A DNA stretch of 64,000 bases from Talinum fruticosum (lineage: Eukaryota > Streptophyta > Magnoliopsida > Caryophyllales > Talinaceae), in NCBI GenBank assembly GCA_021018815.1, contig JAITYX010000016.1, positions 6,897,001 through 6,961,000 of the forward strand, given 5' to 3'. Position numbers and translations under genes: made by a program. This document shows positions 1 to 11,312 of this stretch, one piece after another. Position 1 is the stretch's first letter. Each line of letters begins with the position of its first letter. The notes below the pieces were generated by a model that was given only the letters and a program-made list of their open reading frames with translations, ran no database searches and was not told where the DNA came from.

Positions 1-249
1 AATGTGGCCTGCCTTTTATAAGGGATTCCTTTTTTCCTCCAACATCTTGAAAACAAGGACTTGATTTAATAGATGTCGAAAACTAGAGCTAGACATTGCT
101 AAGTATCCTCCTAAGATCACTCACAAGACATAGGCTCTGAATAATTAATTCAAATCGACATCATTGGCCAACCAAGTGACAAGATTGGGATTAGGAAGAA
201 AAGAACCAAGGAGCAGCAGCACGATATAGTTAAGAGATCCTTCGGATAC

Positions 250-1381
250 CTGACTTCACCAGTGAATGCACCACCATTCTTAACCCAGCAGTTCTGTGCA
301 GCAACTTGGAAATCGGGCCTCAATAAACTCTTAACAAGGGGAAGGAAAACATAGGGAGGGCTCACCACAACCTCTGCAAACCCAAAGAGCAAAGTAAAAT
401 CACCCAACTAGTCCAGAAAACTTAAAAGAAACGTCCATAAAATTTCTCAAAAGAAACAAGCATACCAACGTAAATTACTTACCTACAACATCACTAGGGG
501 AACTTTTGCAGAATTCAAAGTTTCTACAATCTTCTTCACCTCTTCAGTTGTCCCATTCTACAACGAATTGATCAAAAGAACATCCAAATCACTGAACTCT
601 TCAATCCAACAGTTTTAGTGGATGAAAAAATGGATTGTAACTTGATCTAAACTCCATGCTATTGCAACTATATATATACACTAATACTTCAACACATTGG
701 TCCTCCAAAGTCCAAACCTACAATACACTACATGGAAAATTTTTGAGGACCCAAATCACAAAAGACATCTATCAGTGTTTTCCAAAATTCACATTATCAT
801 TCTGGTCCTACTTCATCACTCAAATATGACTAGGTATATACATGCATAATCGTGAGTCCTCAAAAATTTATGGAGACCCAAAGCAACTTTCCAATTATAT
901 AAAACTCGATCGAGCTCCAAACCTTCTTCATTCTAAACAAAAATATATCTTACTGTCAGTGCAGGAAAAATCCAAAGCACCGTTTAAGTTCATTCCTTTC
1001 AATTGTTAGAAGGGCGCATTTATCATTTAATTATATGAAGAGTATACCGAATTTTGCAACTGTTGAAACTACAATCTGTAGTGTCACAGACATCAAAAGG
1101 ACTAATAACAAAACTTCTCACGCGTCTAAAGTTTTCATTCATTCAAAAACTATAACTACTGACAATGGGAAACTGAAAATGAAAAGGATGAATCAAAACC
1201 GTAAGTAGATTGCTGCTCCTCAACATCATTCAAACAAACCAGAACGGATAAACATATAAATTCGAATTCATTCAGAAAACATTAGATCAACCGTGAATCA
1301 AAAGCGCAGTCGTAAGGAAACGGAGGAGAGAGATAGACTAACGCATTTCCAGTTGCCGCCGACGAAGAATTTCCGGCCCAT
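250..1381 (-). CDS. TPI: Cytosolic triosephosphate isomerase, 5' part (exons 1-3), with an apparent one-base loss
   Basis: Triosephosphate isomerase interconverts dihydroxyacetone phosphate and glyceraldehyde 3-phosphate in glycolysis. Exon 1 (1381-1343) encodes [13 protein letters not shown], the catalytic N-K region. Exon 2 (557-483) begins [15 protein letters not shown]. Exon 3 (373-250) encodes [20 protein letters not shown] followed by [15 protein letters not shown]. All junctions have GT..AG. Absence of a transit peptide points to the cytosolic form. Exon 2 is 75 nt and runs into a stop at its end. One more base in the G run at 497-500 (C run on the coding strand) would give KVPPSDVVEVVVSPP and rejoin exon 3 in phase. 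The next exon is not recognisable between 1 and 249. A weak resemblance to TPI exon 4 at about 1-50 is too degraded to call. The rest of the gene lies left of the window or is lost. Family assignment is firm; whether the locus is functional is open. Confidence 0.85.
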
Positions 1382-2520
1382 TCTGGAAGATTACGAGTTA
1401 TTCTGAAATCCGAATAGATGAGACGAAATTATGAGAGTTCCTCTGCCTCAGTGTAATCGTGTGAGTTCCAGAGTAATCTGCCTTTTTATTTGGGTTTATT
1501 TGGACAGTTTGGATACTTATTAATTTAATTTTTAAAATTAGTTCCAATAATTCAATTTTAACATTTTAAAAATATAAAAAGATATTTAACTTTAACTTCA
1601 AAAATTCGATAGTTATAATAAGTTAATGTTAATTATTTGAGATTGTATGTAAAAGTTGGATTAATAATATTAAGTATCCCAAATATTGAATTAATATACT
1701 CCAAAATTCTTATTTATTTCAATATTTTTCACATTCTTTTAGCTTTGTTACTTGAAATGACGAGTATTATGGTCGTTTCTTAGCTTATTGTGTCAATGTG
1801 ACACAAAAGGGGTAAATGACTCTACATTAATTACTTTTTAAAAGAATAGAAAATAAATAAAAAAGATTGTATCTTACAAAAATTTAAATAGGATAATGCA
1901 TCGCATACATGGTGACAACTACCAGTCTTATGGATAAATAGCTACCAGTCTTGTTAAATGAAATTTATGTCCATACAAATTGATTCAAGTATTTTGACTT
2001 TTTTTTTAAATGAGGTATTGTGTTCATCTTAATAGAGTAAATATGTGCTGAGAGAATTTTACCCTTTATATAAGTCAACGAGTAACTCAATTCCAGATGA
2101 AATAGAAATTTATGATTCAAAAAAGTTAAAATGAAACTTATAGATATAGATAAATAATATTTACCGATGAATCTCAATTTATCCTCATTTTTACCAAATT
2201 TTGTATTACTTTGTTTATCTTTTCACTACTACCCTCTTTTTTTTTTTTAATTTTTATGAATCACTACTGCCCATTTTAATCTTGTTGAGTGTAATGTTAT
2301 TGTCACAATATACAAGCTCTTAAAAAATTACATTGGCCCTGTTTGATTGTCAACCTTTTAAGAGAGAAAAGAACTGTTTGGAGGAATTTAAATATTTTGA
2401 CCAAGTCAAACAACTAAATAAATGTTTGGTAAACAACTATTTAACCCTAAGCGATTACTCACATCAGTTTTTGGGAAGAGTTGTTTGTGAAAATGACACA
2501 TTTGTCCAAAATTTGGAAAA
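1382..2520. other. TPI upstream region and AT-rich intergenic DNA
   Basis: The first hundred bases or so hold the presumed TPI leader and promoter on the minus strand. Beyond about 1500 the sequence is AT-rich with no open frame that resembles a protein family. Confidence 0.5.
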
Positions 2521-2542
2521 CTATGCCATATACCACCAAACC

Positions 2543-2605
<63 letters not shown>

Positions 2606-2615
2606 ATTATTATAG
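2543..2615. repeat. (TTA)n microsatellite
   Basis: About 24 near-perfect TTA units; outer left boundary of the fold-back element. Confidence 0.95.
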
Positions 2616-2937
2616 GGGTTTTGAATTAAAATAAAATGTACTTAGGGGTATTAGACGTTTATATACCAAACTATAAAGTTGATCGATCATGCACCGTACT
2701 TTGGGAGTGATTTTTCTTTTCTAAATTACAACCTACGTAAGGAGTGCCAATTCGAGTTGTTTTATGACATGTCAAGTTAAGAAAAGGGAATTACTGTGCT
2801 AACCCCACTAAATCGAGTTATTCTTATCTTGACACATCATAAAACAATCGAATTGCCGCCCTCTAAATAGAACTTTATAATTTGATATATAAACATCCAA
2901 GTACCCCAAATTACAGTTTATTTTAATCCAAAAACCC

Positions 2938-2993
<56 letters not shown>
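2938..2993. repeat. (ATT)n microsatellite
   Basis: About 18 ATT units on the right side of the fold-back element, mirroring the left run. Confidence 0.95.
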
Positions 2994-3130
2994 TAACTTA
3001 AATATAATAAATATCTATTAGATATAAAAAAATAAAAATTTTGTAAAAATAATAAGAAAATAAAGTTCTACAAATAAATATAGTTTGTATACATAACATA
3101 AATATAATTATATTTTAAAAGAAAATAAAA

Positions 3131-3132
<2 letters not shown>

Positions 3133-3163
<31 letters not shown>
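3133..3163. repeat. (TA)n microsatellite
   Basis: About 15 perfect TA units in AT-rich intergenic DNA. Confidence 0.95.
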
Positions 3164-3167
<4 letters not shown>

Positions 3168-3404
3168 GACAACTTAGACACTAGAGTATAAATGAAATTT
3201 CACCAAATACCTTTTCAAGAAACATCTAATTCTTGAAAAAAAAATAACTAATTTAAATAGTTAATGTAAACCACTAATTAACAGTTAATATAAATAACTA
3301 ACAATTGTTTGATAAACATGGTCATTATTAGTGAAATATTCAACTTATTAAAAACGCACTTATACAACCCTACACCTTCGTATTATAAAAATTATGCGCT
3401 TATA

Positions 3405-3875
3405 ATGTGTTTGGTTGGGGGAAAAATATCTTCTTAGAAAATAATTTTGCTAACTTTTTGTTGTTTAGTGGAAAAATGGGATAAAAAATAAATTTCAAAG
3501 GAAAAACATTTTCACCATGTGGGGAAATATTCCCATTTAAAAAGGAGAAAGTTGATTTTTTAGACAATACGACTTTAACGGTTTGAATTAAAATTTTACT
3601 ATTTGATAGGAAATATTAAAAAACTCATTTATAAAATTTGATATCAAAATTGTTTTATTAGCCGATATTTATCATCACATATATAACTTCACAAAAAAAT
3701 TCAATGGATTAATTTTTCCGATACAATGTGACTTTAATAGTTTGAATTAAAACTTTATTATTTGATATAAAACATTTTTAAAAAATCTAACTCTAAAATT
3801 TAATGTCAAAATTCTTTCATTTATCGATATTTATCACAATATATATAACCACTAAAAAATGATTCTAATTATGAA
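3405..3875. repeat. Dispersed repeat, copy 1, with an internal tandem dimer
   Basis: It starts GTGTTTGGTTGGGGGAAAAA and contains two successive diverged units of roughly 160-175 bp. The unit signatures are TTTGAATTAAAATTTTACTA then ATCATCACATATATAACTTC in unit 1, and TTTGAATTAAAACTTTATTA then ATCACAATATATATAACCAC in unit 2. A second copy lies at 8110-8600 in the same orientation. No protein is encoded. Confidence 0.7.
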
Positions 3876-3879
3876 TTAA

Positions 3880-6730
3880 AGTTTCTTCCTTTTTGCTTTG
3901 AAGGACAGCTTCTCCCTCTACCCTCCGTCTCCCGCATCGGTTTAAACCAATTACCTCTATGTACTGTGCCAGCATTATCGATGATCGATGTTCTTCCCAT
4001 GACTTCAGGATTTCATCTCATGGAATTTTTATACTTGTGTTACAGGCTGTGAATTTATGATACAAATGTGGTTTAGCCATTTCTGAGTCCTTTCAAGTTT
4101 GATTATGGGAAAATAATTTTCTCATTTGAGAAAATTGTGGGGGAATACTTGAATTTTGACACCCTCGTTCCCTGCATCCCAATTAATCCTTTAAACTTTT
4201 TTTGAGATAGGGGATTCTGACGATGGGCCTATTTATTGATCAAAATAAAACAAAAAAAAATCCTTTTAAAATGCTCTGTATGACTTAGGGAATATTTTGC
4301 GGACTTGGCTAGTTCTTGACATACTGTTGAATTCCAACTGAATTTGCACTTAATTAAGAAGTGGTATTTGTTTTCCCTTATTATTTTTCATATGTGGGAA
4401 AAAGAGGAGAGAGTGGCTGCAGGTTACATAACACAACACGAGTTGTGGAGGGTCTATCTTCTTTTAATTGATAAATAGTTTAATATTTATGTTTGAAATA
4501 ATTATATCCTTTTTCATAAAAAAATGATAATCTCTTTATAAAAGGACTCTCGTACATATTATTTATTTAATACATATTTTAAAAAAAGTGATATCAGGTG
4601 ATACTACATAAACTATTTGGAAGTGACAATAGATGGTATCATAAACTAACATTTCCAAGTACTTTTATTGCAAATTTGTGTGGAGAAATTGAAAGCATGG
4701 TCCATAAGATCAAAAATTTCACTTTCATAAAAAAATAAAATAAAAAATCACACAATCCCAACCAAAAAAGAAAAATAAAAAGAAAATTCACACAATCTCA
4801 TATCATATGAAGGTCTTGCTGGCATTGAGTTAATAAAGAGCTATTTTCTTCCTGTAAAGTCAGTCTAATAATGTGAGTGATTAGTTTCATAATTAATGTT
4901 TAGCTACTGCCTTTAACAAGCATCAATCACATGATTAAGATGAACTTAATAAACTTAAACATTATCACACAACCCTCCCCCAGAAAAAAAAAAAAAAAAC
5001 AACTCCATTTGATCCGAATAAAATATATTTTTTATATAATTTTTCGTTATTTTATGTCGATATTAAATTGCATTTATTTTAGTTCTTTTGTTGTTGATCA
5101 TATAAAATTTTTTTTTGTATCGCGATAAAATTTGTCTGATCAAATAAAATAGAGCTCAATCTTATTGTAATATTTTGTAAAACTATATTTTGACTCTTAC
5201 TATTATATGTTTATATAAATATAATTTCGTCTGATTTTTCCCTCATCTTTCTGTTCATATTAGATTTTATTGGATGTAATGTTTTGATGGTCAATCTCGT
5301 GACATCTTTTATTGTATTATAACAAAACTTATGGTCAAATAAAGACTTTGATTTTATTGAGATTAGTTTGAATTTATAACATACAATGTACATATTAAAA
5401 AATTATTGAATCACGGAATGATGTTGTATAATGAGTTTCTTTTCTTTGATGACTTAATCTTATTAAATAGTTTGCAATATTTGACCAATTTAAAAAGATT
5501 ACTACTACTATGATATATATTACAAGTGTTAGATTTAAAAAATGGTTCTTATGACCTTAAAAAAAGGGGAAGAGAAAAACAATGGTAATAAATTATCGGC
5601 TCTGTTAGTATCTTACCATTCAGATCAGATAGAGATTTCTGAAAAGTTTGATCTTATAAAAGTGTTGTATGATATCATAATGAATAAAAATTATAAATAT
5701 ATTAGATAAGTGTGAATATAGCTTGGTATGGATGGGTGCCACTTGTGACCTGTGGAGGCCATGACATTAATAAATCGAACAAAAAAGCTATATTTAGCTA
5801 TGAACAAACACGAGAAAGGCATATGCTGAAGCATAAAAAAGGGATAACCTGGAAAATACAGCATGAGGAATTTAGGACCATCACTTTGTGTTCCCTTTGT
5901 CCCAACCCTACCCTCATTTCTGGGAATTTGCTTATAAAAGACTTTTCTTCATATGACCTTTTCATATTTTATTTTAATTTAATAAAAATTTCTTCCTGTG
6001 ATCCAGTAAACATGTGATCACTCACTCACTCCCTATCCTCACATTATTTCATTTTATATGTATATATTAAAATAAAAAAACTTAGTTTGGATTGCCTATT
6101 GCGGATATTTTGACCCAAAAAAATAAAAAAATGTAATTATGGGGTTTTTTTGGGTGGGTTTGATAGGTTTGTAATCTATTCGTAATAGCGTTTGAAGACA
6201 CAAATATATATATTGTGATTAAAGATAAATTTATATTTTTGACAAATGATAACCAATTTAGTTAGTAAAGTAAAAAAATTATTAACGATATACTATATGT
6301 TCATTTGGTCACAAGTCATATGTAATTGAATGATTACTGTATATTATGGATATTGTTTGTTGGATGTAATATGAATTTTGTATGTGTTTTTATTACTATA
6401 TTTGATTATATAAGAAATTTTAATTAAAAAATTTATCTTATGAATTTAATTATAAAAATTAATATAATTATTTATTTTTATATAATTATAATTGCATTAC
6501 GTAAATAATTTGTCTATTTTTTATTATATTCAACCAAACATAGCGTAATTGATTATATACTTTCAAAAAAGAAGCTTGGCTATCATATATATAGTTGATG
6601 TATGATGTCTAATTATTTGGGTAGCTATCTACTTTATTTGAATACTATTTTGCTCTTTACATGTTTGTGTGATTTTCAATTATTTGTTGATTAATTGTTT
6701 ATAAAAGTTTGTCTTTTTGCATGTTGTTAA
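3880..6730. other. AT-rich intergenic DNA
   Basis: I see no credible gene here. A short GC-richer patch at about 3900-4080 and another at 5720-5900 have open frames but no family resemblance, splice pattern or codon bias. Confidence 0.5.
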
Positions 6731-6732
6731 GT

Positions 6733-7252
6733 AGAGTTGGGAAAAGTTGATGCGACACGATTAACGACACGAAAATAAGCGGGTTTGGGTAGAAATTTTC
6801 AACCCGTTTAATTAATAGGGTTGACACGATTAAACCGTTTAATTATATGGGTTAGGTCAAGGTTGAGATTCTCAACATGAAAAATAACCTATTTAACCCG
6901 TTTAATATTTGGTGTGTGGATATTTGGTGTGCTAAACATGGATGTTTAAGAACTTAAACTTTGATTTGTGGTTTCGTATTTTGATTTATAATTGTTGAAA
7001 ATTTAGCTTCAATACATGCAACGTTTTATGTTATTACAAGTTGAGTATATTTAAATAATTAAATTAAAAAATCATGTTAAATGGATAAGCGAGTTAAATC
7101 GAGTCAACCCGTTTATTAAACGAAGTCGAGTTCGAGTTGAGAATTCTCAACCCGTTTATTAAACATGTCAGGTTTAAGTTGGGGGAGTTTCAACCCGTTT
7201 AAGTTTGACACGAACACAAACCCAACCCGAGTCGACTTATCTCCCTGCTTTA
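6733..7252. mobile_element. Non-autonomous hAT-like element rich in AACCCGTTTA motifs
   Basis: The left end reads TAGAGTTGGGAAAAGTTGAT. The complement of the right end reads TAAAGCAGGGAGATAAGTCG, an imperfect terminal inverted repeat. Both sub-terminal regions carry a GACACGA motif, and five copies of AACCCGTTTA occur inside (near 6802, 6895, 7107, 7148 and 7191). No transposase frame is present. Terminal TAGAG/GGG-type repeats are typical of plant hAT derivatives. I could not fix an 8-bp target duplication. Confidence 0.5.
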
Positions 7253-7254
7253 CT

Positions 7255-8108
7255 TTTAAGTGTATGATTGAGCAATGTCAACAACAACAATAATAACTCT
7301 TGTTATGGGTTCCGCTTGTACGAGGTCCGAGGAAATCTAGATATAGACAATATTACCTTTGCACGCATTTACGCCAACATGAAAGACCAATTTCATAATA
7401 TCCACATCAAAACAAACTTTAGTAAAAATTATTATTTCATAAAGGAGAAAGGTAAGTGTAAAGTACAAAAATGTTTAAATAATAATAAAAATTGCGAGAG
7501 AAAAATATAAGAATAAAATAAACAAATAGATGAGTAAAAATATAATTTAATGACCCCAAAAATGTGAGAAAAATGATATTAAGGTAATAACCAAAGCTAC
7601 AAATCAACAATCCCTATACAATATGCAGTCAAAGACAGGTCACACACAAGTTACCTTAGATCTAAAACCCTTAACCTAAATCTCCATGCAATATGCACTA
7701 ATTAATTGTTGGAGTTCCCTCAATAGGAAGTTTCTCAAAATGGTTTCTTTTCTTTATAATTATTTTCCATTATAAACTATTATTGTGAGATGAATATTTC
7801 GCCAAAGACGCATTTTCCCCCTTGAGAATGATTTACTTAAAATATGACATAATTAAGACATGATACTTATAGACATTTAAAGAAATTTAAAAATTTTTTT
7901 TTTGGGTTTTTTAAAATTAATATCTCTATACAATAGTAATGCTTATAAAAATAAGATCAGTCTATATCCGGATCTCTCCAACTCGTGTGAAAGTGAGATC
8001 CATAAAGGTGAGTTGTTATTATATTTAACTTTTTGTATCCTTTTTTTTTGAAAGGGGGGTGTTTTTAGAAAAATTGTGAATTATGGTGAGCAAAGAAATT
8101 AAAATTTT
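7255..8108. other. AT-rich intergenic DNA
   Basis: No recognisable gene. An 80-codon frame starting near 7268 is rich in Asn and Lys and has no family resemblance. Confidence 0.5.
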
Positions 8109-8109
8109 C

Positions 8110-8600
8110 TTTAGGGTTTGTTTGGTTGAGGAGAGGGGAAAATGTGTTCCTTTAAAAAATCATCTAAAATATAATGAAAATTTTTTTCAAGAAAAATAAT
8201 TTTTATCAGCATGGGAGGAAATATTTTCCATTTAAAAGGGGAGAAATTTGATTATTTAGACACATCAAATTCAACGATTTAAATCGAAAAGGTCAACTCT
8301 AAAATTTGATGTCAAAATTCGTTCATTTATCGACATTAATCATCATATATATAACCAGTAAAACAATTTAATCGACTAATATTTTTTGGATGTGTGTGGT
8401 AACTTCAAATATTTGAATCGAAACTTTACCATTTGATAGAAAACATAAAAAGAAAACTCAAGTAGAAAATTCTATGTCAAATTTTCTTCATTTATCGGCA
8501 TTTATCACCACACATATAACACTAAAATAATGCAAAATATAAGTTAGAAAGCTATTTTTCTTCCAAAAAACAATAAAAAAACATGAGTTAAAAATTATTT
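8110..8600. repeat. Dispersed repeat, copy 2, with an internal tandem dimer
   Basis: Second copy of the 3405-3875 repeat in the same orientation. It begins GGTTTGTTTGGTTGAGGAG. The two inner units carry ATCATCATATATATAACCAG and ATCACCACACATATAACACT at matching places. Divergence between the copies is substantial, so the family is old. Confidence 0.7.
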
Positions 8601-8639
8601 TCTTAAAAAAACCATTTTCCATAAACTAAATACATTCTT

Positions 8640-10700
8640 TTTTATATAAAAAAGGGAAGAAATTAACCACCAATTCTACAAGACGTAGATGCAGAAGATT
8701 GCTTTCCCTAAAAGTTAGTTCAACTAAAATCCAGCGATTTTAATTTCTGACATAGAAAATTTCTGAATCTGGATTGAGAGAGAAAGCTTTGCTTGACCGG
8801 ATTATTTTTAATTAACAATTAACAAATAATTACAATTTGGTTTGATTAATCTTATGATGTGGATTATTGACTTTAATGATACGTTTGGTACTTAAACTAT
8901 TAATTAAGCTTCTTTACAGGATCAACTTAGGGCAGCTACATTGAATTTGCTCTGATTATTATCTCTCCTTTTTTTTCTCCCTAATTTCTGATTATTTTTT
9001 GGTAAACTTTGATTAATTATTAAAAATTCTCTTGCCACATGTCATTACTCATGCGTTTTTATTAGATTGTATATGAATTTCTTTATTTTATTATTTTTAA
9101 AATAATGGAGAGGAATCCCCTATTGGTTGAAATCTTGATACTATTTGACTATTTCTACGAGCTTGTTCAATTAATTTAATAAGGGAGTTATCTAGGTTGT
9201 ATATGGTCAACATAATTGATTGACTATTATATATTGATGCCAATTCATTTTAATCATATTGAAAACGTTAATGTTCACATTGAAAACAAATGACACGAGA
9301 TATAGAAAGGTAATTTAAGGATATGTTTATTTTGACGTTTATAACAATTAACAGTTCGTAATAGTTAGTTTCAATTGATCCGTAACCACTCATAACTATT
9401 CGTGACAACTCATAACAACTCGTAACAGCTAATAGTTAGTTTTTAATAAGCTAAAACAAACAGAGTTAATGAAGATATTGAACTACTTTCTTCTGCATAC
9501 TAGCTAGTAGTAAGTGTAAGATTCAGTTATGTACTCGTTTATTTTGTGATCAACTGTTAAAATTTTCGATGTTTTGATATTTGTTCTCTAATCAAGTAGT
9601 TAGTAGCCTTTAAATATTATGAAGCGGTAGTTAGTTTGTTGTTAAGTAGCTAGATCGTTATTGTCTAATGGTCTAACTTTCTATTGTCACTTATATAATT
9701 ATTTATGATTTTATTTTTTGATAAAGATGCTTTTATATCTTATATATTCAAGTAGAATAATTGTACTTCTAGCTATATTATGATCCCATCAAATTAAATA
9801 TGTCCTAGTCCAAAATTTATTTTCTGTTGCAATCATAGACATTTTTTTAGAAAAAGGTGGTAATATGAAAGAGACTACAATATTAGAAATTTTGTACTTT
9901 TTAAATTTTTTATAAAATTAATAAAACAAACTTATTTTTATGGGTATTCATATAAATTTTTGAAGAATCTTTATACAAATAATATGACTATTATTTTGAG
10001 AGTGTGATGTTGGGAAAAACCCCACAAAAGATACCCAGCTATTTTCCAATACATTGCAAAAAAAAAAAAATCGGAAAAATAGAGAAATATTATAGAATGA
10101 ACTACAAAAGTCTAGATTTTTATTTATTAATCTAAAAAATTGAAAGAGGCAGGAGGAGAGCAATAATTGTTGAGCTGAGCTGGGTCAAGTCGGTCATGCA
10201 AAGCTGGGACTGATGGATGTGAAATGTCGTCATCGTCAGCCAAAGCATTTAAATTTCAAAAAAATAAATAAATGGAGAGAGAGAAAGAGAGATAGAGAGA
10301 GAATCCAGGGTTGAAGGGGTGGGTGGACCCAACCCTGCCCTACCCTACCCTACCTCTACGCGGCTACCCTCGTCCGAACTTTACCTTGCTCTCCAAGGCA
10401 TATCTGCTCCTCCAGTAGTAGCTTTGGTTAAATTACAAGGTTTCTTTTCGACCTTTTTTATTTTTACTTTAAAAAAATTTAAAATAAGTAAAAAAATATA
10501 ACTAAAATTAGAACAACTGAATATTGTTACTTGGTTATAAATTATATTACATTTTGACTGGTTCTATAAAATGTTGACAATACGATGTTACATTTTCATA
10601 AGAAAGATCGGAATAATTTTTGTCATTGGTGTGTATCTTATAACATTAAAAACGGTTATTTCACATAATTAACATTCTTTTTATGCATAAAATGAAACAT
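8640..10700. other. Intergenic DNA upstream of the DUF506 gene
   Basis: AT-rich with no gene recognised. It holds a degenerate repeat at about 9320-9460, rich in TCGTAACA/CTCATAAC words, that matches the complement of 39733-39850. A (GA)n-like purine tract lies at 10273-10302. Confidence 0.5.
10273..10302. repeat. GA-rich microsatellite
   Basis: Interrupted GAGA/GATA purine tract upstream of the DUF506 transcription unit. Confidence 0.8.
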
Positions 10701-11312
10701 ATTTTTCTTTTTTTTTTTCGTAAAAGTGCCAGCGAATCTGCCAGTTTCACCGTCCAAATTCAAAACGCAATCCAAAAACTTCTTCACTATTCTGGAAAAA
10801 TGCAAGGGCATTTCTGTCACTTTAAAGTTTTCTCTCTCCTCGTTGCGTTTATATGAACACTTTCGCCTTCATTTCGTCTCTTCATCCTCTGGGTTTGCAT
10901 TTTCCTTTTTCTTTTTTCTGCAACTTTTTCCCTAGCACGCCCTTTGGATCAATATTTTTTGAAATTCTACAAACCCAGGGGGAAAAAAAAAATCTACAAA
11001 TCCTTGCAAAAAAATTGATATTTGATTTTGTTTTCCCCTTCCTGAATGATAAATTGATGATAATAGTTTCAGCTCATGGTTGAATCTCTCTGAAATTATT
11101 TTTTTTGGAAAAAGTTTCTCCCCATCAATTCGTATTAGACGAGGTTGAATTGAATTTTTGATTTTCTCCCGTCGAATTGCTGCGAGAAAATTAAATAAAA
11201 ATCAGAGCTTGGAATTGAAATTAATTAGTGGGAATTAAGTTAGGGTTAAGAACCGAAGCTGGGGTTCTATCGGAGGGCAAGGGTTTTTCCGGCGTCGGCG
11301 GACGGCGGAGTA

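Larger units (their letters stand above)
2525..2993. mobile_element. Fold-back (MITE-like) element with TTA/ATT microsatellite ends
   Basis: The two halves are inverted copies of each other around a centre near 2800. The left arm reads AATTCGAGTTGTTTTATGAC near 2750 and the right arm gives its near-complement near 2850. Further out, GGGGTTTTGAATTAAAATAA (about 2616) matches the complement of the stretch near 2925, and TTTATATACCAAACTATAAA (about 2659) matches the complement near 2885. Both outer ends are long TTA/ATT trinucleotide runs (2543-2615 and 2938-2993). There is no coding capacity, so it would be non-autonomous. No clear target-site duplication was found. Confidence 0.65.

Noticed and set aside
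1..50. Possible TPI exon 4 at the left edge
   Set aside because: Only scattered words (GATGTTGG, GAATCCCTT, AGGCCAC on the minus strand) match, and the frame is broken; too weak to call.
5712..6017. 101-codon plus-strand open frame
   Set aside because: Composition drifts into AT-rich DNA and no domain is recognised.
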